From NCBI GenBank assembly GCA_900543705.1, contig UQSL01000036.1, positions 1 through 18,363 of the forward strand: a stretch of DNA of 18,363 nucleotides, read 5' to 3'. Both the position numbers and the translations under genes were made by a program. This DNA comes from an uncultured Oscillospiraceae bacterium. Lineage in GTDB: Bacteria; Bacillota; Clostridia; Oscillospirales; Ruminococcaceae. Under the pieces are notes generated by a model, which was not told where the DNA came from, ran no database searches, and saw only the letters and a program-made list of their open reading frames with translations. Positions 6,124 through 13,681 of this stretch are shown here, in pieces. How positions within the stretch are numbered: position 1 is the first letter of the stretch; each line of letters starts with the position of its first letter.

Positions 6124-6360
6124 ATGCTTCCTCGTTTTCATTATCGTGCCCTTCAGCTGAGCAAAGAAGGACGGTATGGAAGTGAACTGTATATTAAGAT
6201 GCAAACAGCCTGCGATGGAACAAACGGCGCGCTGGTACAGCCGTGTTCCTCAAAAAAGCCTTCCGACCCGCGTTATGCGCACAAAATGGATCGGCTGTTC
6301 AGAAATCCCGACCGGATACTGACGATTCCCAGGAGAGGATGGGATTCTTTTCGCTTATAA
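6124..6360 (+). CDS. Small ORF after the TPM gene, doubtful
   Basis: A 78-codon frame (MLPRFHYRALQLSKEG...) begins 3 bp after the TPM stop and in the same frame as it. Its own stop abuts the terminator at 6361. No family was recognised, and there is no good ribosome binding site; the nearest GGAGG-like sequence lies about 14 nt upstream within the Gly-rich tail of the TPM gene. It could be chance, a remnant, or a rare extension of the TPM protein through the TAG at 6118-6120 (context TAG CAG). Treat as hypothetical; without it, 6121-6360 is an untranslated 3' region. Confidence 0.2.
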   Translation: MLPRFHYRALQLSKEGRYGSELYIKMQTACDGTNGALVQPCSSKKPSDPRYAHKMDRLFRNPDRILTIPRRGWDSFRL

Positions 6361-6400
6361 AAAACGAGGGGTTGGAAACATCCGAACCCCTCGTTTTTTT
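6361..6400. terminator. Bidirectional terminator between convergent units
   Basis: AAAACGAGGGGTT (6361-6373) and AACCCCTCGTTTT (6385-6397) form a perfect 13-bp stem with an 11-nt loop, followed by further T to 6400. The A-rich left arm gives a U-tail for the minus strand too. It ends both the SPFH/TPM genes (+) and the permease gene (-), whose stop is at 6423. Confidence 0.92.
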
Positions 6401-6422
6401 ATAAACATAGCATTACATGGAT

Positions 6423-7760
6423 TTATCCTGTCCGCTTGGAAAAGCGGCTCCAGTAAACTGCTCCTGCTACAATCACTGCCGCGCTAAAAATTACATACAG
6501 CCAGAAAAGCGGGTTTTGCAAGCTGCCGGATACTACAATCAACGAGCCCGCTGCCGCAAGCAGCGGAAGTACATATCCTCGGATATTCCCTCTTATCTCC
6601 CCTTTTCGCCGAAGCCGGAATACGGCAAAATACAGCGGAATAAATGCAAGATAATTTATCGCCACGGCTATCTCCGATACGTCCGAGTTCATGAGCATAT
6701 GATACCGTTGGGTCAGATAATGAAGTACCATCCATATCAGGCAGACGGCAAGACAAAAGAGGATGGAACGAGGCCCAGTTCCCTGCTCCGCTTCTTTTTT
6801 CAGCCGGCTGCTGCCCGGCAGCATCGAGCGCGCCACCATGGCAGAGGGAAAGCGAATCATTCCCATAATCAGGCCATTGACGGTTCCCAGCACGGAGAGA
6901 ATGATAAAAATTAGAATTGCTTTCGCCCCGAAATCCCCAAACAGGCGCTGTGCTGCCGCATAGACATGGGTATCCCCAAGTTCCATGACCTGCTGCGGGC
7001 CAATGAGCAGGCTGATTCCCACAAAATATGCAATATAGGCAAGCAGGATGGCGAAAGGGGCAATCGTCAGGGCAAGTGGGAGATTTCGCTTGCTGTTCCT
7101 GATTTCATGACAGATGGAGGTCGAGACAATCCAGCCATCAAAGGCAAAGGCTACCGGCCCGATTGCCGAAAGCCATGTACCAGAACCGCCTGTATGCCCG
7201 GTCATCTCGGCAAAGGACTGCTCTGGAGCAAAGCACAGGCCCGACACCGCAATCACCACAAGTGGTATCAGCTTTATCACAGTTGCGGCATTTTGGAAAT
7301 ACCCTCCCAGTTTGACGGACAACAGATTGATGCCAAACAGCAGGAGCATAAAGAGGATTCCAACAAAAACCTCTGTTCCAAGGGAACCTTCGATACCGAA
7401 TAGGATACAGAAATAGACTCCCGCCACATAAGCCACGACACTCACTAACGCCGGGTAATAGACAAACAAATGAAACCACCCCACGGAGCAGGCCATCCTT
7501 TTGGAACAAAACTCTTCGAGATAACTGATCACTCCCCCGCTTTTGTCCGTACGGGCAGCAAGCTGAGCAATACACAGACTACCAAAAACAATACTCAAGG
7601 CGGCAATGCAGAACACTGCAGCCCCAAGTAAGATATTTCCCTCAGTCGCCACCAGAATATTATCGCTTTTAAAGAAAATACCAGATCCAATGACAATTCC
7701 GATAATCATTGCAATCGCGGTAAACAGTCCATAATTTCGTTTTATGGTTTTCTCCTCCAT
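6423..7760 (-). CDS. APC-family amino-acid permease
   Basis: A 445-residue, very hydrophobic protein with about 12 predicted membrane helices. Helix 1 carries the APC substrate/ion-site motif GIVIGSGIFF (residues 21-30), preceded by YGLFTAIAMIIG, the start typical of the L-amino-acid-transporter-like (SteT/YkbA-like) branch. It would move amino acids across the cytoplasmic membrane; the substrate cannot be read from sequence. The start is uncertain: ATG 7760 has only a poor site (TAAGTGG) next to it, whereas codons 1-3 themselves spell GGAGGAG, an ideal Shine-Dalgarno 6 nt before codon 6, which is ATA. The real start may therefore be codon 6 (I-K-R-N-Y-G). No clear promoter was found. Its neighbour pcp, on the same strand, is separated by a terminator, so it is probably transcribed alone. 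Confidence 0.88.
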   Translation of the reverse strand: MEEKTIKRNYGLFTAIAMIIGIVIGSGIFFKSDNILVATEGNILLGAAVFCIAALSIVFGSLCIAQLAARTDKSGGVISYLEEFCSKRMACSVGWFHLFVYYPALVSVVAYVAGVYFCILFGIEGSLGTEVFVGILFMLLLFGINLLSVKLGGYFQNAATVIKLIPLVVIAVSGLCFAPEQSFAEMTGHTGGSGTWLSAIGPVAFAFDGWIVSTSICHEIRNSKRNLPLALTIAPFAILLAYIAYFVGISLLIGPQQVMELGDTHVYAAAQRLFGDFGAKAILIFIILSVLGTVNGLIMGMIRFPSAMVARSMLPGSSRLKKEAEQGTGPRSILFCLAVCLIWMVLHYLTQRYHMLMNSDVSEIAVAINYLAFIPLYFAVFRLRRKGEIRGNIRGYVLPLLAAAGSLIVVSGSLQNPLFWLYVIFSAAVIVAGAVYWSRFSKRTG

Positions 7761-7790
7761 CCACTTAGATACTCTTTAGCATGTCCGGTT

Positions 7791-7804
7791 TTTCATAAAT
7801 GAAA
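7791..7804. promoter_or_regulatory. Short palindrome upstream of the permease, possible operator
   Basis: TTTCAT-AA-ATGAAA is an inverted repeat with 6-bp arms, 31 bp upstream of the annotated permease start. Its size and position fit an operator, but it is single, AT-rich and could be chance. Confidence 0.2.
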
Positions 7805-7859
7805 GCATTCTGCGGCCGCCCGGCAAAACCATTTCCGGGGCAATCTGCAGGTTTTATAC

Positions 7860-7902
7860 AAAAAAGCAGACGAACGAGGGTCAAGCAATCTCAACCGTCT
7901 GC
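7860..7902 (-). terminator. Terminator of the pcp gene
   Basis: On the minus strand GCAGACG (7902-7896) and CGTCTGC (7872-7866) form a 7-bp stem, with further partial pairing inside, followed by six T (7865-7860). It lies 22 bp after the pcp stop. Confidence 0.75.
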
Positions 7903-7924
7903 ATCCTTGTTCGCTATCGGCTGT

Positions 7925-8521
7925 TTACAGGCAGCGCACCGCTTCGACAATGCATTTTGTGATTGTCTCAAGCGGAAGGCTCGGTTTGGAGGAATCCTCC
8001 ACCTGCCCGTCATAGAGAGGGACATGGATAAAGCCACTTATCATGCCGGGATACTCGCTTTCACACAGGGCAAGTCCGGTGTACATCGTCAGATTGCAGA
8101 TATAACCTCCGGCTGTCAGGGAAAAATCAACCGGCAAACCGAGCTCCTTTGCATGCTCATACATTTTGCGTACCGGCAGCTTGGTGAAATACCCTACCGG
8201 GCCGTTTTCCTCAATTGCCGCGTCATGCAGGACAAGGCCGTCGTTGTCCTCAGCGTTCGCGTCCATCAAATTGACTGCAACCCGCTCCAGGTTGACCTTT
8301 TCCCGGCCCGCCGCCTGGCCAAGGGAAATCACAGCGTCCGGATGGTGTTTGGCAATCAATTTTTTAAGCTCGCCCGGTGTTCTGCGGTAGGAGACAGGCA
8401 ATCCCTCTTTGATTACCTGCTTATCATCGATAGTCTCCGGGACAGCTTTCAGCGCCTCATAAGAGGAATTCGTCGCCACATCCAAAAACGGTTCAAATGC
8501 AGTAATCAATACATTTTTCAT
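7925..8521 (-). CDS. pcp: Pyroglutamyl-peptidase I (pyrrolidone-carboxylate peptidase)
   Basis: A 198-residue cytoplasmic cysteine peptidase of family C15, which removes N-terminal pyroglutamate from peptides. The catalytic triad is complete: E79 in GREKVNLERVAVN, C142 in TAGGYICNLTMY, and H166 in GFIHVPLYDG. The length fits the family (about 200-215). I start it at ATG 8521 rather than the longer frame at 8542, because AAGGAG lies 10 nt before 8521 and inside the longer frame. MKNVLITAFEPF is also the normal family start. A promoter is visible at 8636-8664, giving a leader of about 108 nt with a 7-bp hairpin (8587-8616). The gene ends at its own terminator. The amino-acid permease downstream on the same strand would fit peptide or amino-acid scavenging, but the two are not one operon. 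Confidence 0.93.
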   Translation of the reverse strand: MKNVLITAFEPFLDVATNSSYEALKAVPETIDDKQVIKEGLPVSYRRTPGELKKLIAKHHPDAVISLGQAAGREKVNLERVAVNLMDANAEDNDGLVLHDAAIEENGPVGYFTKLPVRKMYEHAKELGLPVDFSLTAGGYICNLTMYTGLALCESEYPGMISGFIHVPLYDGQVEDSSKPSLPLETITKCIVEAVRCL

Positions 8522-8586
8522 CTCACTGTTACTCCTTGTCATTCACTAACCGGCATAAGTACTGTAGAGCCCGAAATCGTTGAGAC

Positions 8587-8616
8587 AAACGGCAGCCTAA
8601 AGACCTTCCGCCGTTT
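8587..8616 (-). other. Hairpin in the pcp leader
   Basis: AAACGGC (8616-8610 on the minus strand) pairs with GCCGTTT (8593-8587) around a 16-nt loop, inside the predicted untranslated leader of pcp. The 3' side runs into GTCTC, so it is not a convincing terminator. It might affect translation or mRNA stability. Confidence 0.35.
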
Positions 8617-8635
8617 TCACTTGCCGTATTTTATT

Positions 8636-8664
8636 ATTATACTCGATGGAAGCCCTTCCTTCAA
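8636..8664 (-). promoter_or_regulatory. Promoter of pcp
   Basis: On the minus strand TTGAAG (8664-8659), a 17-bp spacer, and a perfect TATAAT (8641-8636). It drives pcp and points away from the promoter at 8682-8710; the two -35 elements are only 17 bp apart. Confidence 0.7.
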
Positions 8665-8681
8665 TGAGGGAGTGCAAATAA

Positions 8682-8710
8682 TTGACCTTTGCGCCACAAG
8701 GTGATAGAAT
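8682..8710 (+). promoter_or_regulatory. Promoter of the Nudix-GNAT gene
   Basis: TTGACC (8682-8687), a 17-bp spacer, and TAGAAT (8705-8710) with TG at 8702-8703, an extended -10. The ATG follows 33 bp later. Confidence 0.7.
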
Positions 8711-8743
8711 AAAACCCTATTTTCGTTTTAAGGAGGCATTACG

Positions 8744-9673
8744 ATGGTAGAGGATATCCTCTTTCACACAAAGGACGCCGTGTTCAGCTTTCGCGCGGCA
8801 GGGCTGCTCATCCATGACGGCTGTATTCTGCTGCAGCATCCGGTTGGCGATACCGCCTACGCAATCCCCGGGGGACATGTCGCTCTGGGGGAAGAGTGCT
8901 CTCAAACCCTGGTACGGGAATTTGAGGAAGAAATCGGGGCAAAAATTGTAGTGGACAAGTTCTGCTGGGCCATGGAAAATTTCTTTTCCTGGGACGCGCA
9001 GACGCCCTGCCATCAGATATCCCTTGCCTTTCTCATCTCCCTCTCGGGGGAAAACTCCATTCCGCTGCACGGCAGCTTTTATGGTCTTGAAACCCTGGAG
9101 GACCATTCCTACAAAATGGAATTTTGCTGGGTGCCGCTTGACACTCTCTCAGAACTGGAGCTAAACCCTGATCAGGCGACGGAACTTATCCGGCAGGGCT
9201 TTGATATTCCTAAGCATCTCATTTTCCATGAACAGCCGGATACCGCCATCCCTGCCCTGCCGGAGGATGAAACTGCCTGGATGAATTTGGTTGCACAGGT
9301 ACGGGAAAACTTCCCCGGCCTTGATCTTGCAGACTACCGCAGCACCCTGAAAAAGAATCTGTCGCGCGGCACAGCCCTGTGCGTTAAACGGGGCGGCAAA
9401 ATCATCGGGATTCTGCTCTTCTCTCCACATCGTGGCTGCCTGTCTTTTCTGGCGGTGCATCCGGATTACCGCAGGCAGGGCGTCGCCTCCCTGCTGATAG
9501 AAAAGATGCTCTCCCTTCTGCCAAAAGACAAACCCGTTACCGTCACCACTTTCCGGGAGGGCGACGCTCTGGGAGCCGCTCCCCGTGCGCTGTATCAGCG
9601 CTTTGGGTTTGTACCCGGCCGGGAATTTGAGGAATTCGGGTACCCGGTGCAGGAATTTGTACTCAGCAGGTGA
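8744..9673 (+). CDS. Nudix hydrolase fused to a GNAT acetyltransferase
   Basis: A 309-residue, two-domain cytoplasmic protein. Residues about 15-155 are a Nudix hydrolase with a perfect Nudix box: G44, E50, then R58-E59-F60-E61-E62-E63-I64-G65 (GX5EX7REUXEEXGU), the metal site for cleaving a nucleoside-diphosphate-linked compound. Residues about 175-309 are a GNAT domain with an acetyl-CoA loop R243-R244-Q-G246-V-A248 after LAVHPDYR, and a closing ALYQRFGFVPG stretch. Each half resembles proteins that also occur alone. The start is set by AAGGAGG (8730-8736), 7 nt before ATG. It is transcribed alone, from the promoter at 8682-8710, divergent from pcp and convergent with the ATPase operon. Substrates of both halves are unknown. 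The fusion suggests linked reactions or shared control, for example nucleotide or antibiotic modification, but that is guesswork. Confidence 0.9.
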   Translation: MVEDILFHTKDAVFSFRAAGLLIHDGCILLQHPVGDTAYAIPGGHVALGEECSQTLVREFEEEIGAKIVVDKFCWAMENFFSWDAQTPCHQISLAFLISLSGENSIPLHGSFYGLETLEDHSYKMEFCWVPLDTLSELELNPDQATELIRQGFDIPKHLIFHEQPDTAIPALPEDETAWMNLVAQVRENFPGLDLADYRSTLKKNLSRGTALCVKRGGKIIGILLFSPHRGCLSFLAVHPDYRRQGVASLLIEKMLSLLPKDKPVTVTTFREGDALGAAPRALYQRFGFVPGREFEEFGYPVQEFVLSR

Positions 9674-9728
9674 GCTGAAATGTATCTGCGGACAGCCTTG
9701 CGGGTAAATCCGATGAAAAAAGTGATGT

Positions 9729-9775
9729 ACAAAAAATAAAACTCCTGGGAAATGCAAACTTGTATTTCCCAGGGG
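9729..9775 (-). terminator. Terminator of the V-ATPase operon
   Basis: A 12-bp stem, CTCCTGGGAAAT (9742-9753) with ATTTCCCAGGGG (9764-9775, one G-U pair), encloses a 10-nt loop. On the minus strand it is followed by GTTTTATTTTTTG. It begins 5 nt after the ntpD stop. In the + direction it is followed by GATATT, so it would end the Nudix-GNAT transcript poorly. Confidence 0.88.
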
Positions 9776-9779
9776 GATA

Positions 9780-10412
9780 TTAGGAAGCGGCTTCCGCCGC
9801 TTTTTCATCCTTGTTTTTCTTGATGACCTTCAGGCGGCTGAATTCCTCACGCTCTTTTTCTTCCAGAGCCTCGGTGATCATCTTGATGGTCTCCTCAAAC
9901 TGCGGGATGATGATGTTGCTCAGGGCATTTGCGCGCCGCTGGGTCTTTTTGATCTCATTGGCAAGGCGGTAGACGCTGTTCTCGATGGCAGCGAGCATTA
10001 CTGTAAACTCCTTGGCCTTTTCAAAGGAGATATAGGCCACGTCGAACTGGGAATTCGTCCCGGTGAATCCATAGACGGTATTCGGCTGGGTGCTATGCAG
10101 GGTCACACGAGGGATCTCCACGCCCATCACGCTGCGGTAGGTGATGTGCACCCCGTTTTCTACTTCGATGCCGTTGGCAATGTTCTCAATGACGCCGAGA
10201 GTGATATTCGCCCGTTGCAGCGCCTGATAGGCCGTCGCATAGGTCTCCTCAATCTGGCTTCGAACCTGCTTTGCTTCGTCCATCAGCGCCACCATTTCAC
10301 GCACCAGGATATTTCTCTTGCGGTCCATCAGGTCAAAGCCGAGCTTTGCAAGGCTGAGCGATTTTTTTGTATTAATAAGATTTCCCTTGGTCGGGAAAAC
10401 GGCTTGTGCCAT
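9780..10412 (-). CDS. ntpD: V-type ATP synthase subunit D (central rotor stalk)
   Basis: A 210-residue protein forming the long coiled-coil axle that turns inside the A3B3 head and, with subunit F, carries rotation to the membrane ring. It shows the family's N-terminal helix (FPTKGNLINTKKSLSLAKLGFDLMDRKRNIL in the first 40 residues), a small central beta region (about 85-120) and a C-terminal helix (about 130-195) that pairs with the first. The highly charged Lys/Glu tail ends KAAEAAS. The length is normal. AGGAGGG lies 8 nt before the start. It is the last gene of the operon, 37 nt after ntpB, and the operon terminator follows directly. Confidence 0.95.
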   Translation of the reverse strand: MAQAVFPTKGNLINTKKSLSLAKLGFDLMDRKRNILVREMVALMDEAKQVRSQIEETYATAYQALQRANITLGVIENIANGIEVENGVHITYRSVMGVEIPRVTLHSTQPNTVYGFTGTNSQFDVAYISFEKAKEFTVMLAAIENSVYRLANEIKKTQRRANALSNIIIPQFEETIKMITEALEEKEREEFSRLKVIKKNKDEKAAEAAS

Positions 10413-10449
10413 AGGCTGTCCCTCCTGTCAGGCCGCTTATGAACCCAAT

Positions 10450-11859
10450 TTAGAATTTCTTGCGTTTGCGGAATCTGTCCGCGCGGTTGGAATCGTAGAA
10501 CTGGAAGAGCAGGTCGGTATCGATCCGGTCAAGCTCCTCCTTCGGGAGCAGGCAGAGCAGATCCCAGCCGAGGTCGAGCGTCTGCTCAATCGAACGGTCT
10601 TCATTTTCTCCCTGCGAGAGGAAGTTTTCCTCAAACTGTTTCCCAAATTCCAGATATGCCTTGTCCGTCGGGGAGAGTTCCTCCTCACCGATGACGGACG
10701 CCAAAGAACGCGCATCGCTCACCTTGGCATAGCAGGCAAAGAGCTGGTTTGCCACATCGGTATGGTCTTCCCTGGTATAGCCTTTGCCGATACCGTCCTT
10801 CATCAAACGGGACAGGGACGGCAAAACTGATACCGGCGGATAAATACCCTGCTGGGCAAGCTCCCTGTCCAAAACAATCTGACCTTCCGTAATATACCCG
10901 GTCAGGTCCGGAATCGGGTGGGTGATATCGCCGTTCGGCATGGTTAAAATCGGGATCTGGGTGACGGAGCCCTTGGCCCCCTTAATAATTCCCGCACGCT
11001 CATACAAAGAGGCGAGATCGGAATACAGGTAGCCCGGATACCCCTTTCTGCCCGGAATCTCGCCCTTGGAGGAGGAGAATTCGCGGACTGCCTCCGCGTA
11101 GGAGGTCATATCGGTCAGGATGACGAGGATATGCATATCATGCTCATAAGCGAGATATTCCGCCGCAGTCAATGCACAACGCGGGGTCAGGATACGCTCG
11201 ATAATCGGGTCGTTGGAGAGGTTGACAAACATTGCCACGCGCTCCAAAACACCGCTTTGCTCAAACTGGGATTTAAAATAGTCCGCCACGTCGTTTTTGA
11301 CGCCCATCGCGGCAAAGACCACGCCGAAGCCCTGCCCTTCCTCATCCGCGATTTTTGCCTGACGGACAATCTGGGCGGCGAGCTTGTTGTGGGAGAGCCC
11401 GGAATCCGAGAAGATCGGGAGCTTCTGCCCGCGGATTAGGGTCATGAGCGCATCGATGGATGAAATCCCGGTACGGATATAGTTTCTCGGGTAGACCCTG
11501 GAAACGGGGTTAATCGGCTTGCCGTTGATGTCCGCATAGGATTCCGGGAAAATATCCCCGAGCCCGTCAATTGGACGGCCCGCGCCGTTAAAGATACGGC
11601 CGAGCAGTTCCTTTGACAGCGGCAGCTCCATCGGCTTACCGGTAAATTTTGTGGTTGTATTAACTAAGGACAAATCATTTGTCCCCTCAAAGACCTGGAT
11701 GACGACGCGCTCGCCCTGAATCTCGACGACACGCCCCAGACGGGAGGTGCCGTTTTGCAGCCGAAGCTCGACAAGCTCATCAAAGCTTGCGTTGGGGACT
11801 TTATCAAGCACAATCAGGGAGCCATTGATTTCATCCAGCCCAAGATATTGGATTGCCAT
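10450..11859 (-). CDS. ntpB: V-type ATP synthase subunit B (regulatory head subunit)
   Basis: A 469-residue non-catalytic head subunit, alternating with A in the A3B3 ring. The B-type signature SDSGLSHNKLAAQI replaces a P-loop near residues 150-165, and family stretches such as GRPIDGLGDIFPE, PNGDITHPIPDLTGYITEGQI and GKGYTREDHTDVANQLFACY are present. GGAGGG lies about 8 nt upstream of ATG 11859. It lies 38 nt after ntpA and 37 nt before ntpD, in the usual A-B-D order. The C-terminus is basic (ADRFRKRKKF). Nothing looks truncated. Confidence 0.97.
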   Translation of the reverse strand: MAIQYLGLDEINGSLIVLDKVPNASFDELVELRLQNGTSRLGRVVEIQGERVVIQVFEGTNDLSLVNTTTKFTGKPMELPLSKELLGRIFNGAGRPIDGLGDIFPESYADINGKPINPVSRVYPRNYIRTGISSIDALMTLIRGQKLPIFSDSGLSHNKLAAQIVRQAKIADEEGQGFGVVFAAMGVKNDVADYFKSQFEQSGVLERVAMFVNLSNDPIIERILTPRCALTAAEYLAYEHDMHILVILTDMTSYAEAVREFSSSKGEIPGRKGYPGYLYSDLASLYERAGIIKGAKGSVTQIPILTMPNGDITHPIPDLTGYITEGQIVLDRELAQQGIYPPVSVLPSLSRLMKDGIGKGYTREDHTDVANQLFACYAKVSDARSLASVIGEEELSPTDKAYLEFGKQFEENFLSQGENEDRSIEQTLDLGWDLLCLLPKEELDRIDTDLLFQFYDSNRADRFRKRKKF

Positions 11860-11897
11860 GTTTTATTCCCTCCATTCATACATCTGGCACCGGCGGC

Positions 11898-13649
11898 CTA
11901 GCGGTCGCTCTGCGCAAGCTTTTCGTCGATATCCTTGTAATAATCCTGGAACAGCTCCAGCTTGTCATTGGGAATATCGTACTTGATACGGGTTAGCTTG
12001 TCAAAAATGCCGGTGGAAAGGATGTTGGAGATTGGGATATTACGGGAGACAAGCTGAGTCGATTTATCGTAGAGGTATAAGATAACCTTCATCATTTCCC
12101 GCTGCTTTTCCATTGGGACATAGGTATCGTCCGCATGGAAGGCATTCTGCTGGAGGAAACCGACGCGGATGACCTTCGCAATTTCAATGACCAGCTTCTG
12201 GTCGTCCGGCAACACGTCGGAGCCAATCAGCTTGACAATTTCCATCAGGCTCGCCTCCTCCGCCAGCAGGGCCGTGATGCGCCGCTTGAGCGGAAGGAAA
12301 TCCTCCCCGACGTTCTGATTATAGTACTCGGTAAAGTCATCGTCATACTCGCTGTAGCTCGTCATCCAGTTGATGGCCGGATAGTGACGCGCATACGCCA
12401 GGGATTTATCCAGCGCCCAGAAGCAGCGGACAAAGCGCTTGGTGTTCTGGGTGACCGGCTCGGAAAAGTCGGAGCCCTGCGGAGAAACCGCGCCGATGAT
12501 CGTGACGGAGCCCTCGGTGTCGTTCAAATTGACCATGTATCCTGCGCGCTCGTAGAAGCCGGAGAGCCTCGACGGCAGATAGGCCGGGAAGCCCTCCTCC
12601 GCGGGCATCTCTTCCAGACGGCCGGAAATCTCACGCAGGGCCTCCGCCCAGCGGGAAGTGGAGTCCGCCATAATTGCCACATGATAACCCATGTCGCGGT
12701 AATACTCCGCCAAAGTGATACCAGTGTAGATGGAAGCCTCCCGCGCGGCAACCGGCATATTCGAGGTGTTCGCAATCAATACGGTACGGTCGGTCAGGGC
12801 CTTGCCCGTCCGCGGGTCGATCAGTTCGGAGAATTCCTCCAGAACCTGAGTCATCTCGTTGCCGCGCTCGCCGCAACCGATGTACACGATGATATCCGCA
12901 TCGCACCATTTTGCAAGCTGGTGCTGGGTCATCGTCTTGCCAGTACCGAATCCGCCCGGAATAGCGGCTGTGCCGCCTTTGGCTATCGGGAACATGGTGT
13001 CGATGATTCTTTGTCCGGTGATAAGCGGGCGATTGGTCGGCAGGCGGTTCGCTACCGGGCGTGGGGTACGGATCGGCCAGCGCTGGCAGAGCGTCAGCTC
13101 ATGCTCGGCGCCGTCCTCGTCCCGGATAACCGCGACCACATCGTTGACCCTGTATTTTCCGTTTTCTTTCACGGAAATAACCTCTCCCTCAAGCAGCGGG
13201 GAGAGCATGCATTTGTGGAGAATCTGAGAGGTCTCCGGACAGGTGGCATAGATGTCGCCGCCCTTCAGGTGATCCCCCGGTTTGACGGTCAGCGTCACAT
13301 CATATTCCCGTTCCTGATCGAGAGATGGGATATCGGATCCGACGCCGATAAAGGCGCCCTCATCCGCCGCCATGTCGCGCAGCGGGCGTTCGATGCCGTC
13401 AAAAATATTGGAAATGATACCCGGGCCCAGAGTCGCGCACAACGGAGAACCGGTGGTGTAGACCGGCTCGCCCGGTTTAAGCCCGGTCGTGCCCTCGTAG
13501 ACCTGGATGGTCGTCTCCCTGTCAGTAATGGAGATGACCTCACCGATAATCTTGTTTTTTCCTACATAGACCATTTCCAGCATGGAAAAGTCTTTGGTAT
13601 TCCGGACCTTGATGACAGGCCCGTTAATCGAATAGATGACATTCGCCAT
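11898..13649 (-). CDS. ntpA: V-type ATP synthase subunit A (catalytic head subunit)
   Basis: A 583-residue catalytic ATPase subunit. The Walker A loop reads GGFGTGKT (residues 232-239, with K238 and T239 for phosphate and Mg). The catalytic Glu lies in IGCGERGNEMTQVLEEF shortly after, and the ATPase signature is NLNDTEGSVTIIGAVSPQGSD. The bulge domain typical of A subunits, absent in F-type beta, is present (about 115-190), and the length matches the family (about 580-600). The start ATG 13649 has GGAGGTGA about 9 nt upstream. It lies between ntpE (32 nt) and ntpB (38 nt). Subunit A alone does not show whether the enzyme makes ATP or pumps ions. A 516-codon frame opposite it is a GC-bias shadow. 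Confidence 0.97.
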   Translation of the reverse strand: MANVIYSINGPVIKVRNTKDFSMLEMVYVGKNKIIGEVISITDRETTIQVYEGTTGLKPGEPVYTTGSPLCATLGPGIISNIFDGIERPLRDMAADEGAFIGVGSDIPSLDQEREYDVTLTVKPGDHLKGGDIYATCPETSQILHKCMLSPLLEGEVISVKENGKYRVNDVVAVIRDEDGAEHELTLCQRWPIRTPRPVANRLPTNRPLITGQRIIDTMFPIAKGGTAAIPGGFGTGKTMTQHQLAKWCDADIIVYIGCGERGNEMTQVLEEFSELIDPRTGKALTDRTVLIANTSNMPVAAREASIYTGITLAEYYRDMGYHVAIMADSTSRWAEALREISGRLEEMPAEEGFPAYLPSRLSGFYERAGYMVNLNDTEGSVTIIGAVSPQGSDFSEPVTQNTKRFVRCFWALDKSLAYARHYPAINWMTSYSEYDDDFTEYYNQNVGEDFLPLKRRITALLAEEASLMEIVKLIGSDVLPDDQKLVIEIAKVIRVGFLQQNAFHADDTYVPMEKQREMMKVILYLYDKSTQLVSRNIPISNILSTGIFDKLTRIKYDIPNDKLELFQDYYKDIDEKLAQSDR

Positions 13650-13681
13650 TGTTTTCTGTTCACCTCCAAAGGCAGCTTACA

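Noticed and set aside
8521..8542. Longer start for pcp at 8542
   Set aside because: The extra codons contain the AAGGAG ribosome binding site for ATG 8521 and are not part of the usual family N-terminus.
7799..8704. 301-codon open frame on the + strand
   Set aside because: It covers the complement of pcp and the intergenic promoters. Pcp has its full catalytic triad, so this frame is a shadow.
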